Assembly (NCBI GenBank): GCA_049322795.1
Contig: JBMOQH010000015.1
Span: 186,001 to 250,000 of the forward strand
DNA from: Immundisolibacter sp049322795
Lineage (GTDB): Bacteria; Pseudomonadota; Gammaproteobacteria; Immundisolibacterales; Immundisolibacteraceae
Direction: 5' to 3'
DNA: 64,000 nt
The position numbers and the translations under genes were made by a program. Under the pieces are notes generated by a model that did not search any database, was not told the origin of the DNA, and worked only from the letters and a program-made list of their open reading frames with translations. Each line of letters begins with the position of its first letter. Within the stretch, counting starts at the first letter, position 1. Below, piece after piece: positions 31,792 to 41,133 of this stretch.

Positions 31792-33117
31792 GTGAAAGCC
31801 ACTCCCGCCATATCCGCCAAGGAATTCGCCACCCGCCGCCGCACGCTGATGCAGCAGATGGGGGACGGCATCGCCATCGTGCCCACCAACCCGCACCACA
31901 CGCGCAACCGCGACACAGAATTCCCGTTTCGGCCGGACAGCGATTTTCAGTACCTGACCGGTTTCGCCGAGCCGGAGGCGGTGGCGGTGCTGATTCCGGG
32001 CCGCCCGCAGGGCGAGTATGTGCTGTTCTGCCGCGAGCGCGATCCGGCCAAGGAAACCTGGACCGGCCGCCGCGCCGGCCTGGAAGGCGCCAAGGCAAAG
32101 TTCGGCGCCGACGATGCGTTCCCGATCACGGATCTCGACGACATCATGCCGGGCCTGCTGGAGAACCGGGCCAAGGTGTTCTACAGCCTGGGCGCGCACG
32201 GCGAGTTCGACCAGCGCGTGCTGGGCTGGCTCAACAGCCTGCGCGGCAAGGTGCGCGCGGGCATCCACGTGCCGGGCGAGTTCGTCGATCTCGGCCATCT
32301 GCTGCACGACCTGCGCCTGTTCAAGAGCGCCGCCGAGATGAAGGTGATGCGCCGCGCCGCCGACATCTCCGCCGCGGCGCACTGCCGCGCCATGCGCGTG
32401 TGCCGGCCGGGCATGGGGGAGTACGAGATCGAGGCCGAGCTGCGGCACGAGTTCATCCGCCACGGCGCCCGCCTGCCGGCCTACGAGCCGATCGTCGGCG
32501 GGGGCGCCAACGGCTGCATCCTGCACTACGTCGACAACAACGCGCGCCTGAACGACGGCGAGCTGCTGCTGATCGACGCCGGCTGCGAGCTCGACTGCTA
32601 CGCCGCCGACATCACGCGCACCTTCCCTGTCAACGGCCGCTTCAGCCCCCAGCAGAAGGCGCTGTACGAGATCGTGCTGGACGCGCAGCACGCCGCCATC
32701 GACAAGGTGCGCCCCGGCAACCACTGGAACGAGCCGCACGAGGCGGCGGTGGAGGTGCTCACCGCCGGCCTGCTGCGCCTGGGCATCCTGAACGGCGAGC
32801 TGAAACAGCTGATCGACGAGGGCGCCTACCGGCCCATGTACATGCACCGCACCGGCCACTGGCTGGGCATGGACGTGCACGACGTGGGCGAGTACAAGCT
32901 CGGCGACGCCTGGCGGGTGTTCGAGCCCGGCATGGTCACCACCGTCGAGCCCGGGCTGTACATCGCCGCCGGCACGCCGGGCGTGGACAGGCAGTGGTGG
33001 GACATCGGCATCCGCATCGAAGACAACGTGCTGGTCACCCGCCGCGGGCACGAGATCACCACCGGCGGCGTGCCCAAGGCGGTGGCCGACATCGAAGCCC
33101 TGATGGCCGGCGAGTGA
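31792..33117 (+). CDS. pepP: Xaa-Pro aminopeptidase
   Basis: A 441-residue pita-bread metallopeptidase that removes N-terminal residues preceding proline; the length equals E. coli PepP. An N-terminal creatinase-like domain (with FRPDSDFQYLTGF) is followed by the catalytic domain with the five metal ligands in LLIDAGCELDCYAADITRTF (two Asp), MHRTGHWLGMDVHD (His), VTTVEPGLYI (Glu) and IRIEDNVLV (Glu). GTG start at 31792. Coupled by GTGA to ubiH, as in the E. coli pepP-ubiH-ubiI operon. Confidence 0.93.
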   Translation: MKATPAISAKEFATRRRTLMQQMGDGIAIVPTNPHHTRNRDTEFPFRPDSDFQYLTGFAEPEAVAVLIPGRPQGEYVLFCRERDPAKETWTGRRAGLEGAKAKFGADDAFPITDLDDIMPGLLENRAKVFYSLGAHGEFDQRVLGWLNSLRGKVRAGIHVPGEFVDLGHLLHDLRLFKSAAEMKVMRRAADISAAAHCRAMRVCRPGMGEYEIEAELRHEFIRHGARLPAYEPIVGGGANGCILHYVDNNARLNDGELLLIDAGCELDCYAADITRTFPVNGRFSPQQKALYEIVLDAQHAAIDKVRPGNHWNEPHEAAVEVLTAGLLRLGILNGELKQLIDEGAYRPMYMHRTGHWLGMDVHDVGEYKLGDAWRVFEPGMVTTVEPGLYIAAGTPGVDRQWWDIGIRIEDNVLVTRRGHEITTGGVPKAVADIEALMAGE

Positions 33118-34313
33118 ACGCCGACTGCGACGTGCTGATCGCCGGCGCCGGACCGGCCGGCGCGGCGCTCGCCGTGGCGCTGGCGCCGCTGCGTCTTCGC
33201 GTCGTCCTGGCCGACGCCGCACCGGCGCCGGACGGCGCCGACCGACGGGCGCTGGCGCTCGGGCTCGGCAGTCAGCGCGTCCTCGACGGGCTGGGCGTCT
33301 GGCCGGCACTGGCCGGGCAGGCGACCGCCATCCGGCGGCTCGAAGTCACCGAAAGCGGCGCGCCCGGCGTCACGCGCATGGCGGCGAGCGAAGTCGGTGC
33401 CCCGGCGCTCGGCTGGGTGGTGGGCGACCGCGTGCTGCAGCGCGCGCTGCTGACGCGCGCCACGGACTGCGGCATCGAGCGCCGCGCGGCGGCGGTAAGC
33501 GCGCTGGCGGCGGCCGGCGAGATGCTCGCCGTGACGCTCAGCGGCGCCGCGGGCGACGGCCTCGTGCAGACGCGCCTGCTGGTGGCCGCTGACGGCAGCG
33601 AATCGACCGTGTGCCGGCTGGCAGGTCTGCCGCGCCATGAGCGCCTGTTGCCGGACAGCGTGCTGCTGGCGCAGCTGACCTGCGATCGGCAGCACGCCGG
33701 TCTCGCCCACGAGCGCTTTGGCGCCGGTGGCCCGATGGCGCTGCTGCCGGGGCCGGGGCCGAAGGACTACACGCTGGTGTGGACCCTGCCGCACGAGCGC
33801 GCCGAGGATCTCGCCGCGCTGCCGGCGCGGCACCTGGCGCCGATCGCGCAGGATGCGTTCGGCTGGCGGGCGGGGCGCTTCGTCGCGCTCGCCGCGCCGC
33901 GCAGCGTGCGCCTGGCCGAAAGCTGGGCGTTCCAGGCCACCGGCGAGCGCGTGCTCGCCGTCGGCAACGCCGCCAACACGCTGCACCCGATCGCCGCGCA
34001 GGGCTTCAACCTTGGCCTGCGCGATGTCGCCACCCTGGCCGGTCTGCTGGCGGACAGCGCCGACGGCGATCCGGGAGCGAGCGGTCTGCTCGCGGCTTAC
34101 CGCCGCGAACGCGAACCGGACTGGCGCGTGTTCCGCGCCGCCACCGGCGGCTTGCCGCGCCTGTTCGAGAACCCCTCGCCGCCGTGGGCGCTGGCGCGTG
34201 GCGCGGGCCTTGGCGTGCTCGACCTGCTCGGGCCGATCAAGCGGCGCCTGATGCGCCGCGCCATGGGTCTGGCCGGCCCGCAGAACCGCCTGCAGCGGGG
34301 GCTGTGGCCATGA
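33114..34313 (+). CDS. ubiH: 2-octaprenyl-6-methoxyphenol hydroxylase
   Basis: A 399-residue class A flavin monooxygenase acting in ubiquinone ring hydroxylation. FAD motifs: IAGAGPAGAALAV near the N-terminus, GDRVLQRAL in the middle, and the C-terminal GNAANTLHPIAAQGFNLGLRD. The GN at the start of the last block, instead of GD, is characteristic of UbiH. GTG start overlaps the pepP stop and the end overlaps the next flavoprotein start (ATGA). Confidence 0.9.
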   Translation: MNADCDVLIAGAGPAGAALAVALAPLRLRVVLADAAPAPDGADRRALALGLGSQRVLDGLGVWPALAGQATAIRRLEVTESGAPGVTRMAASEVGAPALGWVVGDRVLQRALLTRATDCGIERRAAAVSALAAAGEMLAVTLSGAAGDGLVQTRLLVAADGSESTVCRLAGLPRHERLLPDSVLLAQLTCDRQHAGLAHERFGAGGPMALLPGPGPKDYTLVWTLPHERAEDLAALPARHLAPIAQDAFGWRAGRFVALAAPRSVRLAESWAFQATGERVLAVGNAANTLHPIAAQGFNLGLRDVATLAGLLADSADGDPGASGLLAAYRREREPDWRVFRAATGGLPRLFENPSPPWALARGAGLGVLDLLGPIKRRLMRRAMGLAGPQNRLQRGLWP

Positions 34314-35530
34314 CCGACGCCGAGGTGTTGATCGTCGGGGGCGGCATCACCGGGGCAGCGCTGGCGCTCGTGTTGGCTGAAGCTGGCGTGCCGGTGGTGC
34401 TCGTCGATCGCGCCACCGCGCCGCGGCTGCCGCCGCCGGGCCAGGCGCTCGACGTGCGCGTCAGCGCCATCCACGCGGCGGCGGCCGGGCTGCTGGAGCG
34501 GTTCGGCGCGTGGCAGCTGATACCCCCAGCCTGCCGGGCACCGTTCGGCCGCATCGAGGTGTGGGACGCGGGCTCGGCCGGCCACATCGGCTTTGACAGC
34601 GCCGACATCGGCCAGCCGTGGCTCGGCCACATCGTCGAGAACCGCGCGCTGGTCGCCGCGCTGCACGCGCGCCTGGCGCAGCTGCCGGCCGCGCGCGTGC
34701 TGGCGCCAGCCGCCTGGGACGACTTCGACATCGACACCGACCGGGCGTGCCTGCGTCTCGACGACGGCCGGACGTTCACCGCGCGCCTGCTGGTCGGCGC
34801 CGACGGCGCCAACTCGCCGCTGCGCCTGCGCGCCGGCATCGCGGCGGCCGACGAGCCGTTCGGGCAAAGCGCGCTGGTCTGCCACGTGGTGACGGAAAAA
34901 CCGCACGGCGACACCGCCCGCCAGCGTTTTCTGCCGACCGGGCCGCTGGCCTTCCTGCCGCTGGCGGACGGGCGCGCGTCGATCGTCTGGTCGACCACGC
35001 CGCAGGAGGCGCAGCGCCTGGCGGCGCTGCCGCCGGACGAGTTCGGGCGCGAATTGGCCGGCGCCTTCGGCGAGCGCCTGGGCGTCATCGGGACCGTCGG
35101 CGAGCGGGCGGTGATTCCGCTGTGCGGGCGCGAGGCGGCGCGCTACGTCGGCCCGCGCCTGGCGCTGGTCGGCGACGCGGCGCACGTAGTGCACCCGCTG
35201 GCCGGGCTGGGCGCCAATCTCGGTCTGGGCGATGCCGCGCAGCTGGCGGCGCAGGTGATCGACGCGCTGCGCGCTGGACGGGATCCGGGATCAGACGGCC
35301 TGCTGCGCGCCTACGAGCGGGCGCGGCGCAGCCGGAACCTGCCGGTGGTGCGGGCCATCGTCGGCCTGCACCGTCTGTTCACGGCCGGCGCGCCGCCGAT
35401 TCGCGCACTGCGCGGGGCGGGGCTGCTGGCGGTGGATCGGGCGGCGCCGCTCAAGCGGCTGTTCACGACCGCCGCCTGCGGACTGGACGATCCGGCGTTC
35501 GACCTTCAGCCGGTCGTCACGAGCGGCTGA
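34310..35530 (+). CDS. ubiI: Ubiquinone biosynthesis flavin hydroxylase, UbiI/VisC-like
   Basis: A 406-residue FAD monooxygenase paralogous to ubiH. Motifs: LIVGGGITGAALAL, VENRALVAAL, and LVGDAAHVVHPLAGLGANLG. The last has Leu where most relatives have Gln (AGQG), a small deviation worth noting. It would hydroxylate the C5 or another ring position of the ubiquinone precursor. Third gene of the pepP-ubiH-ubiI operon. Its last 25 nt overlap the end of lipB on the opposite strand. Confidence 0.87.
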   Translation: MTDAEVLIVGGGITGAALALVLAEAGVPVVLVDRATAPRLPPPGQALDVRVSAIHAAAAGLLERFGAWQLIPPACRAPFGRIEVWDAGSAGHIGFDSADIGQPWLGHIVENRALVAALHARLAQLPAARVLAPAAWDDFDIDTDRACLRLDDGRTFTARLLVGADGANSPLRLRAGIAAADEPFGQSALVCHVVTEKPHGDTARQRFLPTGPLAFLPLADGRASIVWSTTPQEAQRLAALPPDEFGRELAGAFGERLGVIGTVGERAVIPLCGREAARYVGPRLALVGDAAHVVHPLAGLGANLGLGDAAQLAAQVIDALRAGRDPGSDGLLRAYERARRSRNLPVVRAIVGLHRLFTAGAPPIRALRGAGLLAVDRAAPLKRLFTTAACGLDDPAFDLQPVVTSG

Positions 35531-36135
35531 TCGAGCAGCGCCGCGAGATGCGTGGCGAGCCGCAGGCCGACCCGGCCGGGGTCCGCGGCCACAGGATCGA
35601 CATCCCGCAGCTGCGTCACCGGCAGACCGGCATAGCCGCAGGGGTTGATGCGGGCGAACGGCTCGAGGTCCATGGCCACGTTCAGACTGAGACCGTGGTA
35701 GCAGCAGCCGCGCCGCACGCGCAGCCCGAGCGCGGCGATCTTGGCGCCGGCGACGTACACGCCGGGCGCGCCGGCGCGTCGTTCGGCGCTGACGTTCCGC
35801 TCCGCCAGCAGGTCGATCACCGCCTGCTCGAGGGTGTTTACCAAGGTTTTGATGCCAAGCCCGGCGCGACCGAGATCGAGCAGCGTGTACAGCACCACCT
35901 GCCCCGGGCCGTGGTAGGTGACCTGCCCACCGCGGTCGCAGCGCACGACCGGGATGTCGCCGGCGTCGAGCACGTGCTCGGGCTTGCCGGCCAAGCCGAG
36001 CGTGAACACCGGCGGGTGCTCGACCAGCCACAGCGCGTCGGCCGTGTCGGTATCCCGGCGGTCGGTGAAGTCCTGCATCGCCGTCAGACACGCGGCGTAG
36101 TCCGCCGTGCCCAGACGGCGCAGGTGCAGGCTCAC
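35506..36135 (-). CDS. lipB: Octanoyl-ACP:protein N-octanoyltransferase LipB
   Basis: A 209-residue enzyme transferring octanoyl groups from ACP to lipoyl domains. Signature RGGQVTYHGPGQ, the catalytic Lys region VAGAKIAALGLRVRRGCCYHG and the catalytic Cys in NPCGYAG are present. The GTG at 36135 overlaps the stop of the upstream aminotransferase (GTGA). lipA does not follow. Convergent overlap of 25 nt with ubiI. Confidence 0.92.
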   Translation of the reverse strand: MSLHLRRLGTADYAACLTAMQDFTDRRDTDTADALWLVEHPPVFTLGLAGKPEHVLDAGDIPVVRCDRGGQVTYHGPGQVVLYTLLDLGRAGLGIKTLVNTLEQAVIDLLAERNVSAERRAGAPGVYVAGAKIAALGLRVRRGCCYHGLSLNVAMDLEPFARINPCGYAGLPVTQLRDVDPVAADPGRVGLRLATHLAALLDQPLVTTG

Positions 36136-37007
36136 TGCGCGCGAAGATCGGCCTTGAAGGCCTGATAGGCGTCCCACACCCGCCGCCAGGCCGGGCCCGG
36201 CCGGCCGTCGCCGACCGGCGCGCCGTCGAGCTGCGTCACCGCCAGCACTTCCTTGGTCGAGCTCGACAGCCAGATTTCGTCCGCCGCCAGCAGCTCCTTC
36301 AGGCGCAGCGGGCGCTCATCCACGCGCAGGTCGACCTGCGCCGCGAGTTCCAGCACCAGGTCGCGGGTGATGCCATGCAGCAGCCAGTTGCTCGGTGGCG
36401 GCGTGACCACGGCGCCGCCGATGACCGCGAACACGTTGGCGGCGGCGCCCTCGGTGACCCAGCGGCCGCGGTGCAGGATGGCCTCGTCGGCGCCGGCGTC
36501 GATGGCCTGCTGGCGCAGCATGGCGGCGCCCTGCAGCGAGATCGACTTGATCTGGCACCACTGCCAGCGGATGTCGGCCAGACTCACGGCGCGAAGGCCG
36601 CCATCCACCTGCGCCGCCGGCACGGGCTTCAGCGGACGCGGCATGGCGAACACGGTGGGCGGGCAGTCCGGGAAGGCGTGGTCGCGGGGCGCCACGCCGC
36701 GCGTGACCTGCAGATACACCGACGCGTCGCCACCGCCGTGGCGTTGCAGCAACCCGGTCAGTACGCCGGCCCAGTGGGCTGCGGTGTGGGGGTTGGCGAT
36801 GCGCGCCTCGGCCAGGCTGCGCTCGAGGCGTGCGATGTGGGCGTCCAGACGCAGGTAGTGCCCGCCGTAGGCCGGGATCACCTCGTACACGCCGTCGCCG
36901 TAGATGAAGCCGCGGTCGAGCGGGTGGATGCGCGCCTGCGTCAGCGGCAGGAATGCGCCGTCGAGATAGACCGTGACGGCCGCCTCGTCGGATGCGGTGG
37001 CGGGCAT
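36132..37007 (-). CDS. dat: D-amino-acid transaminase (fold-type IV PLP enzyme)
   Basis: A 291-residue branched-chain/D-amino-acid aminotransferase family protein. LDRGFIYGDGVYEVIPAYGG is the classic N-terminal block; the PLP Lys is in CQIKSISLQGAAMLRQQA; DEAILHRGRWVTEGAAANVF and the late SSSTKEVLAVTQLDG follow. D-alanine aminotransferase makes D-glutamate/D-alanine for peptidoglycan, fitting the neighbouring dacA. It starts 4 nt after dacA and is coupled to lipB. Aminodeoxychorismate lyase is a less likely alternative. Confidence 0.85.
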   Translation of the reverse strand: MPATASDEAAVTVYLDGAFLPLTQARIHPLDRGFIYGDGVYEVIPAYGGHYLRLDAHIARLERSLAEARIANPHTAAHWAGVLTGLLQRHGGGDASVYLQVTRGVAPRDHAFPDCPPTVFAMPRPLKPVPAAQVDGGLRAVSLADIRWQWCQIKSISLQGAAMLRQQAIDAGADEAILHRGRWVTEGAAANVFAVIGGAVVTPPPSNWLLHGITRDLVLELAAQVDLRVDERPLRLKELLAADEIWLSSSTKEVLAVTQLDGAPVGDGRPGPAWRRVWDAYQAFKADLRAQ

Positions 37008-37011
37008 GGCG

Positions 37012-38157
37012 CTATTCCTGCCACCACAGGCGCGCGGCGTCGATGGCGCGCCGGAAGATGTTGCCCTCGCCGACATCGGCCAGCGCCACCAGCGGGCGTT
37101 CCAGCAGCACCTCGTCGCCGAGCTTCAGGCGCAGTGTGCCCTGTGGCGAGCCCTTGGCCACCGGCGCCAGCAGACGCGGCGCGACTTCCACCGAAGCCGC
37201 CAGCTCGCCGTACTTGCCGCGCGGCACGGTCACGTACAGGTCATCGGCCAGGCCAAGGGGAACGGCCTGCTCCTCGCCACCGAACACCGGCGCGTCGGTG
37301 CGCTTCTCCCCGGCCGGGTACAGGCGGTGCGTCTCGTAGAAGCGGAAACCCCAGTTGAACAGCGCCTGCGCCTCCTGGAAGCGCGAGTTGTCGCTGTCGC
37401 TGCCCATGATCACGGCGATCAGGCGCATGTCGTCGCGCTTGGCGGAGGTCACCAGGCAATAGCCGGCAGCCTCGGTGTAGCCCGTTTTCAGACCGTCGAC
37501 CGTCTTGTCCCAGAACAGCAGCCGGTTGCGGTTGGGCTGGGTGATGTTGTTCCAGGTGAACGACTTGAACGAGTACCAGGGGTAGTAATCCGGAAAATCG
37601 CGGATGGTCGCGGCCGCCAGGTGCGCCATGTCGAGCGCGCTGGTGTAGTGCTCGTCGGCCGGCAGGCCGTGCGAGTTGACGAAATGGGTTTGCGTCAGAC
37701 CCAGCCGTTTGGCCTGCGCGTTCATCAGGTCGGCGAAGGCGGCCTCGGTGCCGGCCATGTGCTCGGCGAGCGCCAGCGTGGCGTCGTTGCCGGACTGCGT
37801 GAGCACGCCGTGGATCAGCACTTCCACCGGCACCGGCTTGGCCGGGTCGATGAAGCTGCGCGAGCCGCCGGTGCGCCAGGCTTCCTTGCTGATGGTGATC
37901 TCGTCGTCGAGCTTCAGATCGCCCTTGTGCAGCGCGTCGAAGGCGACGTAGGCGGTCATGATCTTGGTCAGGCTGGCCGGCGGCTGCTGGGTTTCAGGAT
38001 CGCGGGCGGTCAGCACCTGGCCGGTGTGGTAGTCGTAAAGCAGATAGCTGCGCGCGCCGAGCTGCGGGGCGCTTGGCACTGGCGGCGCGGCGTGAACGGC
38101 CCCGGCGGCAAGCAGCAGGCCGACGGCATGGCGGGCGAGAGACGATCGAATCGACAT
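37012..38157 (-). CDS. dacA: D-alanyl-D-alanine carboxypeptidase (PBP5/6 type)
   Basis: A 381-residue penicillin-binding protein with an N-terminal signal peptide ending near VHA-APP. Active-site motifs: S62-L-T-K65, S122-G-N, and KTG in DGLKTGYTEAAG. A C-terminal beta-rich domain and an amphipathic end (FRRAIDAARLWWQE) anchor it to the inner-membrane outer face. It trims pentapeptide side chains. Lies 87 nt after rlpA in the cell-wall operon. Confidence 0.93.
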   Translation of the reverse strand: MSIRSSLARHAVGLLLAAGAVHAAPPVPSAPQLGARSYLLYDYHTGQVLTARDPETQQPPASLTKIMTAYVAFDALHKGDLKLDDEITISKEAWRTGGSRSFIDPAKPVPVEVLIHGVLTQSGNDATLALAEHMAGTEAAFADLMNAQAKRLGLTQTHFVNSHGLPADEHYTSALDMAHLAAATIRDFPDYYPWYSFKSFTWNNITQPNRNRLLFWDKTVDGLKTGYTEAAGYCLVTSAKRDDMRLIAVIMGSDSDNSRFQEAQALFNWGFRFYETHRLYPAGEKRTDAPVFGGEEQAVPLGLADDLYVTVPRGKYGELAASVEVAPRLLAPVAKGSPQGTLRLKLGDEVLLERPLVALADVGEGNIFRRAIDAARLWWQE

Positions 38158-38244
38158 GGTGACTCTTGAGATATCCGGGGGTTCTCGGTGGCCGCGGCAC
38201 AGGCACGCGGCCGGGTGTACGGGCCGACGAAGCGGGATTTCGGG

Positions 38245-39087
38245 TCAATTCGCCGGCACCCGCAGCGCGGGCAGGCCAAGCGCAAGCAGGTGTGCGGTAA
38301 CGGTGTCGAGCTGACCCCGCGCCAGCGGCCCCAGGCGCACGCGGTGCATGCCGCGCGGCGAGCTATTGTCTGCCTGTACGGTGACCTGCGCCAAATTCTC
38401 GCTGCGCAGACGCGCCGCGAGGCGCCGCGCCGCCGCGGCATCGCCAAAGGCCCCGACCTGCAGGTAAACCGCCTCGCCGCGCACGGGCGCCGTCGCCACC
38501 TGGCTGACCGGCGCGATCGGCAAGGCCGGCTGCCCCGGCAGCACGGCGCGCACTTCCACCGGACCGCTGCCGGCGCCGATCAGGCCGAGCTTGGCGGCGG
38601 CCACGTAGGACAGGTCGATCACCCGCCCACGCTTGAACGGCCCGCGGTCGTTGACGCGCACCACCACGCTGCGCCCGTTCGCCAGGTGGGTGACGCGCAC
38701 GTAACTCGGGATCGGCAGCGTCGGGTGAGCGGCGGTCATGGCCAGCATGTTGTAGGACTCGCCGTTCGCCGTCGCGCGGCCGTGGAACTCGGATCCGTAC
38801 CAGCTGGCGATGCCGCGCGCCTGGTAGCCGGCGGCGCTGGCCAGCGGCCGATACGTCACGCCCGCGACCTGATAGGGCTTGAGGCAGCCCTGACACAGCG
38901 GCTCCACGCGGGGCACCGCGTCCGGGATGGCGTCGACGTCCACCGCGGCGGCGGGCGGCCCGTCGCGGCGGTAATCCGGCGCCGGCCGCGGTCCGGGCCC
39001 GGCGCAGCCGGCCAGCAGCGCGACCAGCAGCAGCGCGAGCCAGCCGCCGATGGGCGCGGCGTCAGGGCGTGGCCGCGTGCCGGGCAC
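38245..39087 (-). CDS. rlpA: Septal-ring lipoprotein / lytic transglycosylase RlpA
   Basis: A 280-residue outer-membrane lipoprotein: hydrophobic signal LALLLVALLAGC with the acylated Cys, a Pro-rich linker, a double-psi beta-barrel (GIASWYGSEFHGRATANGESYNM; VRVNDRGPFKRGRVIDLS, which holds the catalytic region) and a C-terminal SPOR domain (VYLQVGAFGDAAAARRLAARL) that binds denuded septal glycan. The GTG at 39087 overlaps mltB by 26 nt; ATG 39123 is an alternative with more Arg before the signal. PLCQGCLKPYQV between linker and barrel contains two extra Cys. Confidence 0.88.
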   Translation of the reverse strand: MPGTRPRPDAAPIGGWLALLLVALLAGCAGPGPRPAPDYRRDGPPAAAVDVDAIPDAVPRVEPLCQGCLKPYQVAGVTYRPLASAAGYQARGIASWYGSEFHGRATANGESYNMLAMTAAHPTLPIPSYVRVTHLANGRSVVVRVNDRGPFKRGRVIDLSYVAAAKLGLIGAGSGPVEVRAVLPGQPALPIAPVSQVATAPVRGEAVYLQVGAFGDAAAARRLAARLRSENLAQVTVQADNSSPRGMHRVRLGPLARGQLDTVTAHLLALGLPALRVPAN

Positions 39088-40039
39088 CGATGGCCGCCGC
39101 CAGCTGCGTGACCGCCATGGCATACAGCGCGCTGTGGTTGTAGCGGGTGATGGCGTAGAAATTCTGGAACCCGAGGTGGAACTCATCGCCCTGCTCGGCC
39201 TCCAGACGGATCAGCTTGGCCTTGAGCGTAGGCGCGCTGTCCGTTGGGCTACTCACGCCTTGCTGGCGCAGCTCGGCCAGCGTCAGCGTGGGCTTAAGAT
39301 CGCCCTGCGCCAGGTCGACGCCCGCCGGCTCGACCGTCGCCGCCGCGCTGATCGGCTCGCCGCGCTGCCAGCCGTGGCGGCGCAGGTAGTTGGCCACGCT
39401 GCCGATGGCGTCGGCCGGGCTGGCGAGCAGGTCGCGCCGGCCGTCGCCGTCGAAATCCACCGCGTAGGCGCGATAGCTCGACGGGATGAACTGCGGCAGG
39501 CCGAGCGCGCCCGCGTAGGAGCCGCTCAGTCCGCTCAAATCCAGCTGCTCCTCGCGCCCGAGCAGCAGCAGCTCGCGCAGTTCGCGGCCAAAGAAGGCGC
39601 TGCGCGGCAGGCCTGCCACGGCCAGCGTGGTCAGCGCGTCGATGGTCCGCCAACGACCGGTTACCGCGCCGTAGCGGGTCTCGACGCCGATGATGGCGGT
39701 GATCACCGACGCCGGCACGCCATGTTCGCGCTCGGCGCGCGCCAGCAGATCGGCATGGGCGTGCCAGAACTCGACGCCGCCGGCGATGCGTTGCTCGGTC
39801 ATGAAGATCGGCCGGTAGCGGTGCCAGGGCATCTTCTCGGCCGGCCGGGTGATGGCGTCGATGATGCCTTGCTGAAAGGTGGCACCGGCGAGCAATTGCT
39901 CGAGCACGGCGCGATCGAAACCCTCCGTGCTCACCAGATCGTCGACCAGGGTCTGCAGCGGCGGGTGCTCGGCCAGCGGCACGGCCGCCGCCGGGGCGGC
40001 CATGCCGAGCGCCAGCAGCGCGGTGGCCAGGCGCCTCAT
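39062..40039 (-). CDS. mltB: Membrane-bound lytic murein transglycosylase B
   Basis: A 325-residue periplasmic transglycosylase. The signal peptide ends in AAPAAA; catalytic Glu120 is in IIGVETRYGAVTG; SGSYAGALGLPQFIPSSY and DFDGDGRRDLLASPADAIGSVANYL are diagnostic. It has no lipobox Cys, so unlike E. coli MltB it is probably soluble or anchored only by its signal. The ATG overlaps the rodA stop (ATGA). Confidence 0.92.
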   Translation of the reverse strand: MRRLATALLALGMAAPAAAVPLAEHPPLQTLVDDLVSTEGFDRAVLEQLLAGATFQQGIIDAITRPAEKMPWHRYRPIFMTEQRIAGGVEFWHAHADLLARAEREHGVPASVITAIIGVETRYGAVTGRWRTIDALTTLAVAGLPRSAFFGRELRELLLLGREEQLDLSGLSGSYAGALGLPQFIPSSYRAYAVDFDGDGRRDLLASPADAIGSVANYLRRHGWQRGEPISAAATVEPAGVDLAQGDLKPTLTLAELRQQGVSSPTDSAPTLKAKLIRLEAEQGDEFHLGFQNFYAITRYNHSALYAMAVTQLAAAIGARHAATP

Positions 40040-41133
40040 GCCGGCCACAGCTTGCGGTGGGCGCGGATGCCCGTGAGCATGCCGAAACCAAGCATCAGGG
40101 TAACCATGGACGTGCCTCCGTAACTGACCAGCGGCAGCGGCACCCCGACCACCGGGAAAATGCCGCTGACCATGCCGATATTGACCAGAACATAAACAAA
40201 AAACGTGCAAACCAGGCCGCCGCCGAACAGGCGCGCAAAGCCATCGGCGGCCTGCATGGCGATGCTCATGCCGCGACCGATGATAAAGCCGTACAGCAGC
40301 AGCAGGCCGATGGCGCCGAGCAGGCCGAACTCCTCGCCGAACACGGCGAACACGAAATCGGTGGCGCTCTCCGGCAGAAAGTGCAGGCGGGTCTGCGTGC
40401 CCTCAAGCCAGCCCTTGCCATAAAAGCCGCCCGAGCCGATGGCGATGGTGGACTGGATGATGTGATAACCCGTACCGAGCGGGTCGCGCTGCGGGTCGAA
40501 CAAGGTCAGCACGCGCTGGCGCTGGTAATCGTGCATGCCGAACAGCCACAGCAGGGGCGCGCCGGCGGCGGCCAGCGCCGCGAAGGTGCCGATCAACTTC
40601 CAGCTGAGGCCGGCCAGAAACAGCACCGACAGCCCCGCCGCCGCCACCAGCAGCGAGGTACCAAGGTCGGGCTGGGCGGCGATCAGCCCCACCGGCAGAA
40701 GCACCAGCACGGCGGTGGCGAGCACGTCGCGCGGCGCCGGCGGCAGCGCCCGATCCGACAGATAGCGGGCCACCATCATCGGCACCGTGATCTTGGCAAG
40801 CTCCGACGGCTGAAACCGCACCACGCCCAGATCCAGCCAGCGCTGCGCACCCTGGCCGATGGCGCCGACCACGTCCACCGCGACCAGCAGCAGCACGGTC
40901 AGCACATACAGGGGCGCCGCCAGGCGCTGCAGCCAGCCGACCGGCACCTGTGCCGCCAGCAGCAGCAAGGCGACACCGATGCCGATGCGCAGGCCCTGGC
41001 TGTGCAGGGCGGACATGGCGCCGCCGCCGGCGCTGTAGGCCAGCATGAGGCCGATCGCGCACAGGCCGAGCAGGCCGGCCAGCAGCGGCCAGTCGACGTT
41101 CACCTGCCGCAGCACGGCGAGCCAGCGGTTCAT
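40036..41133 (-). CDS. rodA: Rod-shape peptidoglycan glycosyltransferase RodA
   Basis: A 365-residue SEDS-family membrane polymerase with about ten spans that makes glycan strands with PBP2 during elongation. Features: WLDLGVVRFQPSELAKI, AAQPDLGTSLLV (the conserved catalytic Asp region), and the ending FVYVLVNIGMVSGIFPVVGVPLPLVSYGGTS. Coupled by ATGA both to mrdA before and mltB after. Confidence 0.95.
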   Translation of the reverse strand: MNRWLAVLRQVNVDWPLLAGLLGLCAIGLMLAYSAGGGAMSALHSQGLRIGIGVALLLLAAQVPVGWLQRLAAPLYVLTVLLLVAVDVVGAIGQGAQRWLDLGVVRFQPSELAKITVPMMVARYLSDRALPPAPRDVLATAVLVLLPVGLIAAQPDLGTSLLVAAAGLSVLFLAGLSWKLIGTFAALAAAGAPLLWLFGMHDYQRQRVLTLFDPQRDPLGTGYHIIQSTIAIGSGGFYGKGWLEGTQTRLHFLPESATDFVFAVFGEEFGLLGAIGLLLLYGFIIGRGMSIAMQAADGFARLFGGGLVCTFFVYVLVNIGMVSGIFPVVGVPLPLVSYGGTSMVTLMLGFGMLTGIRAHRKLWPA

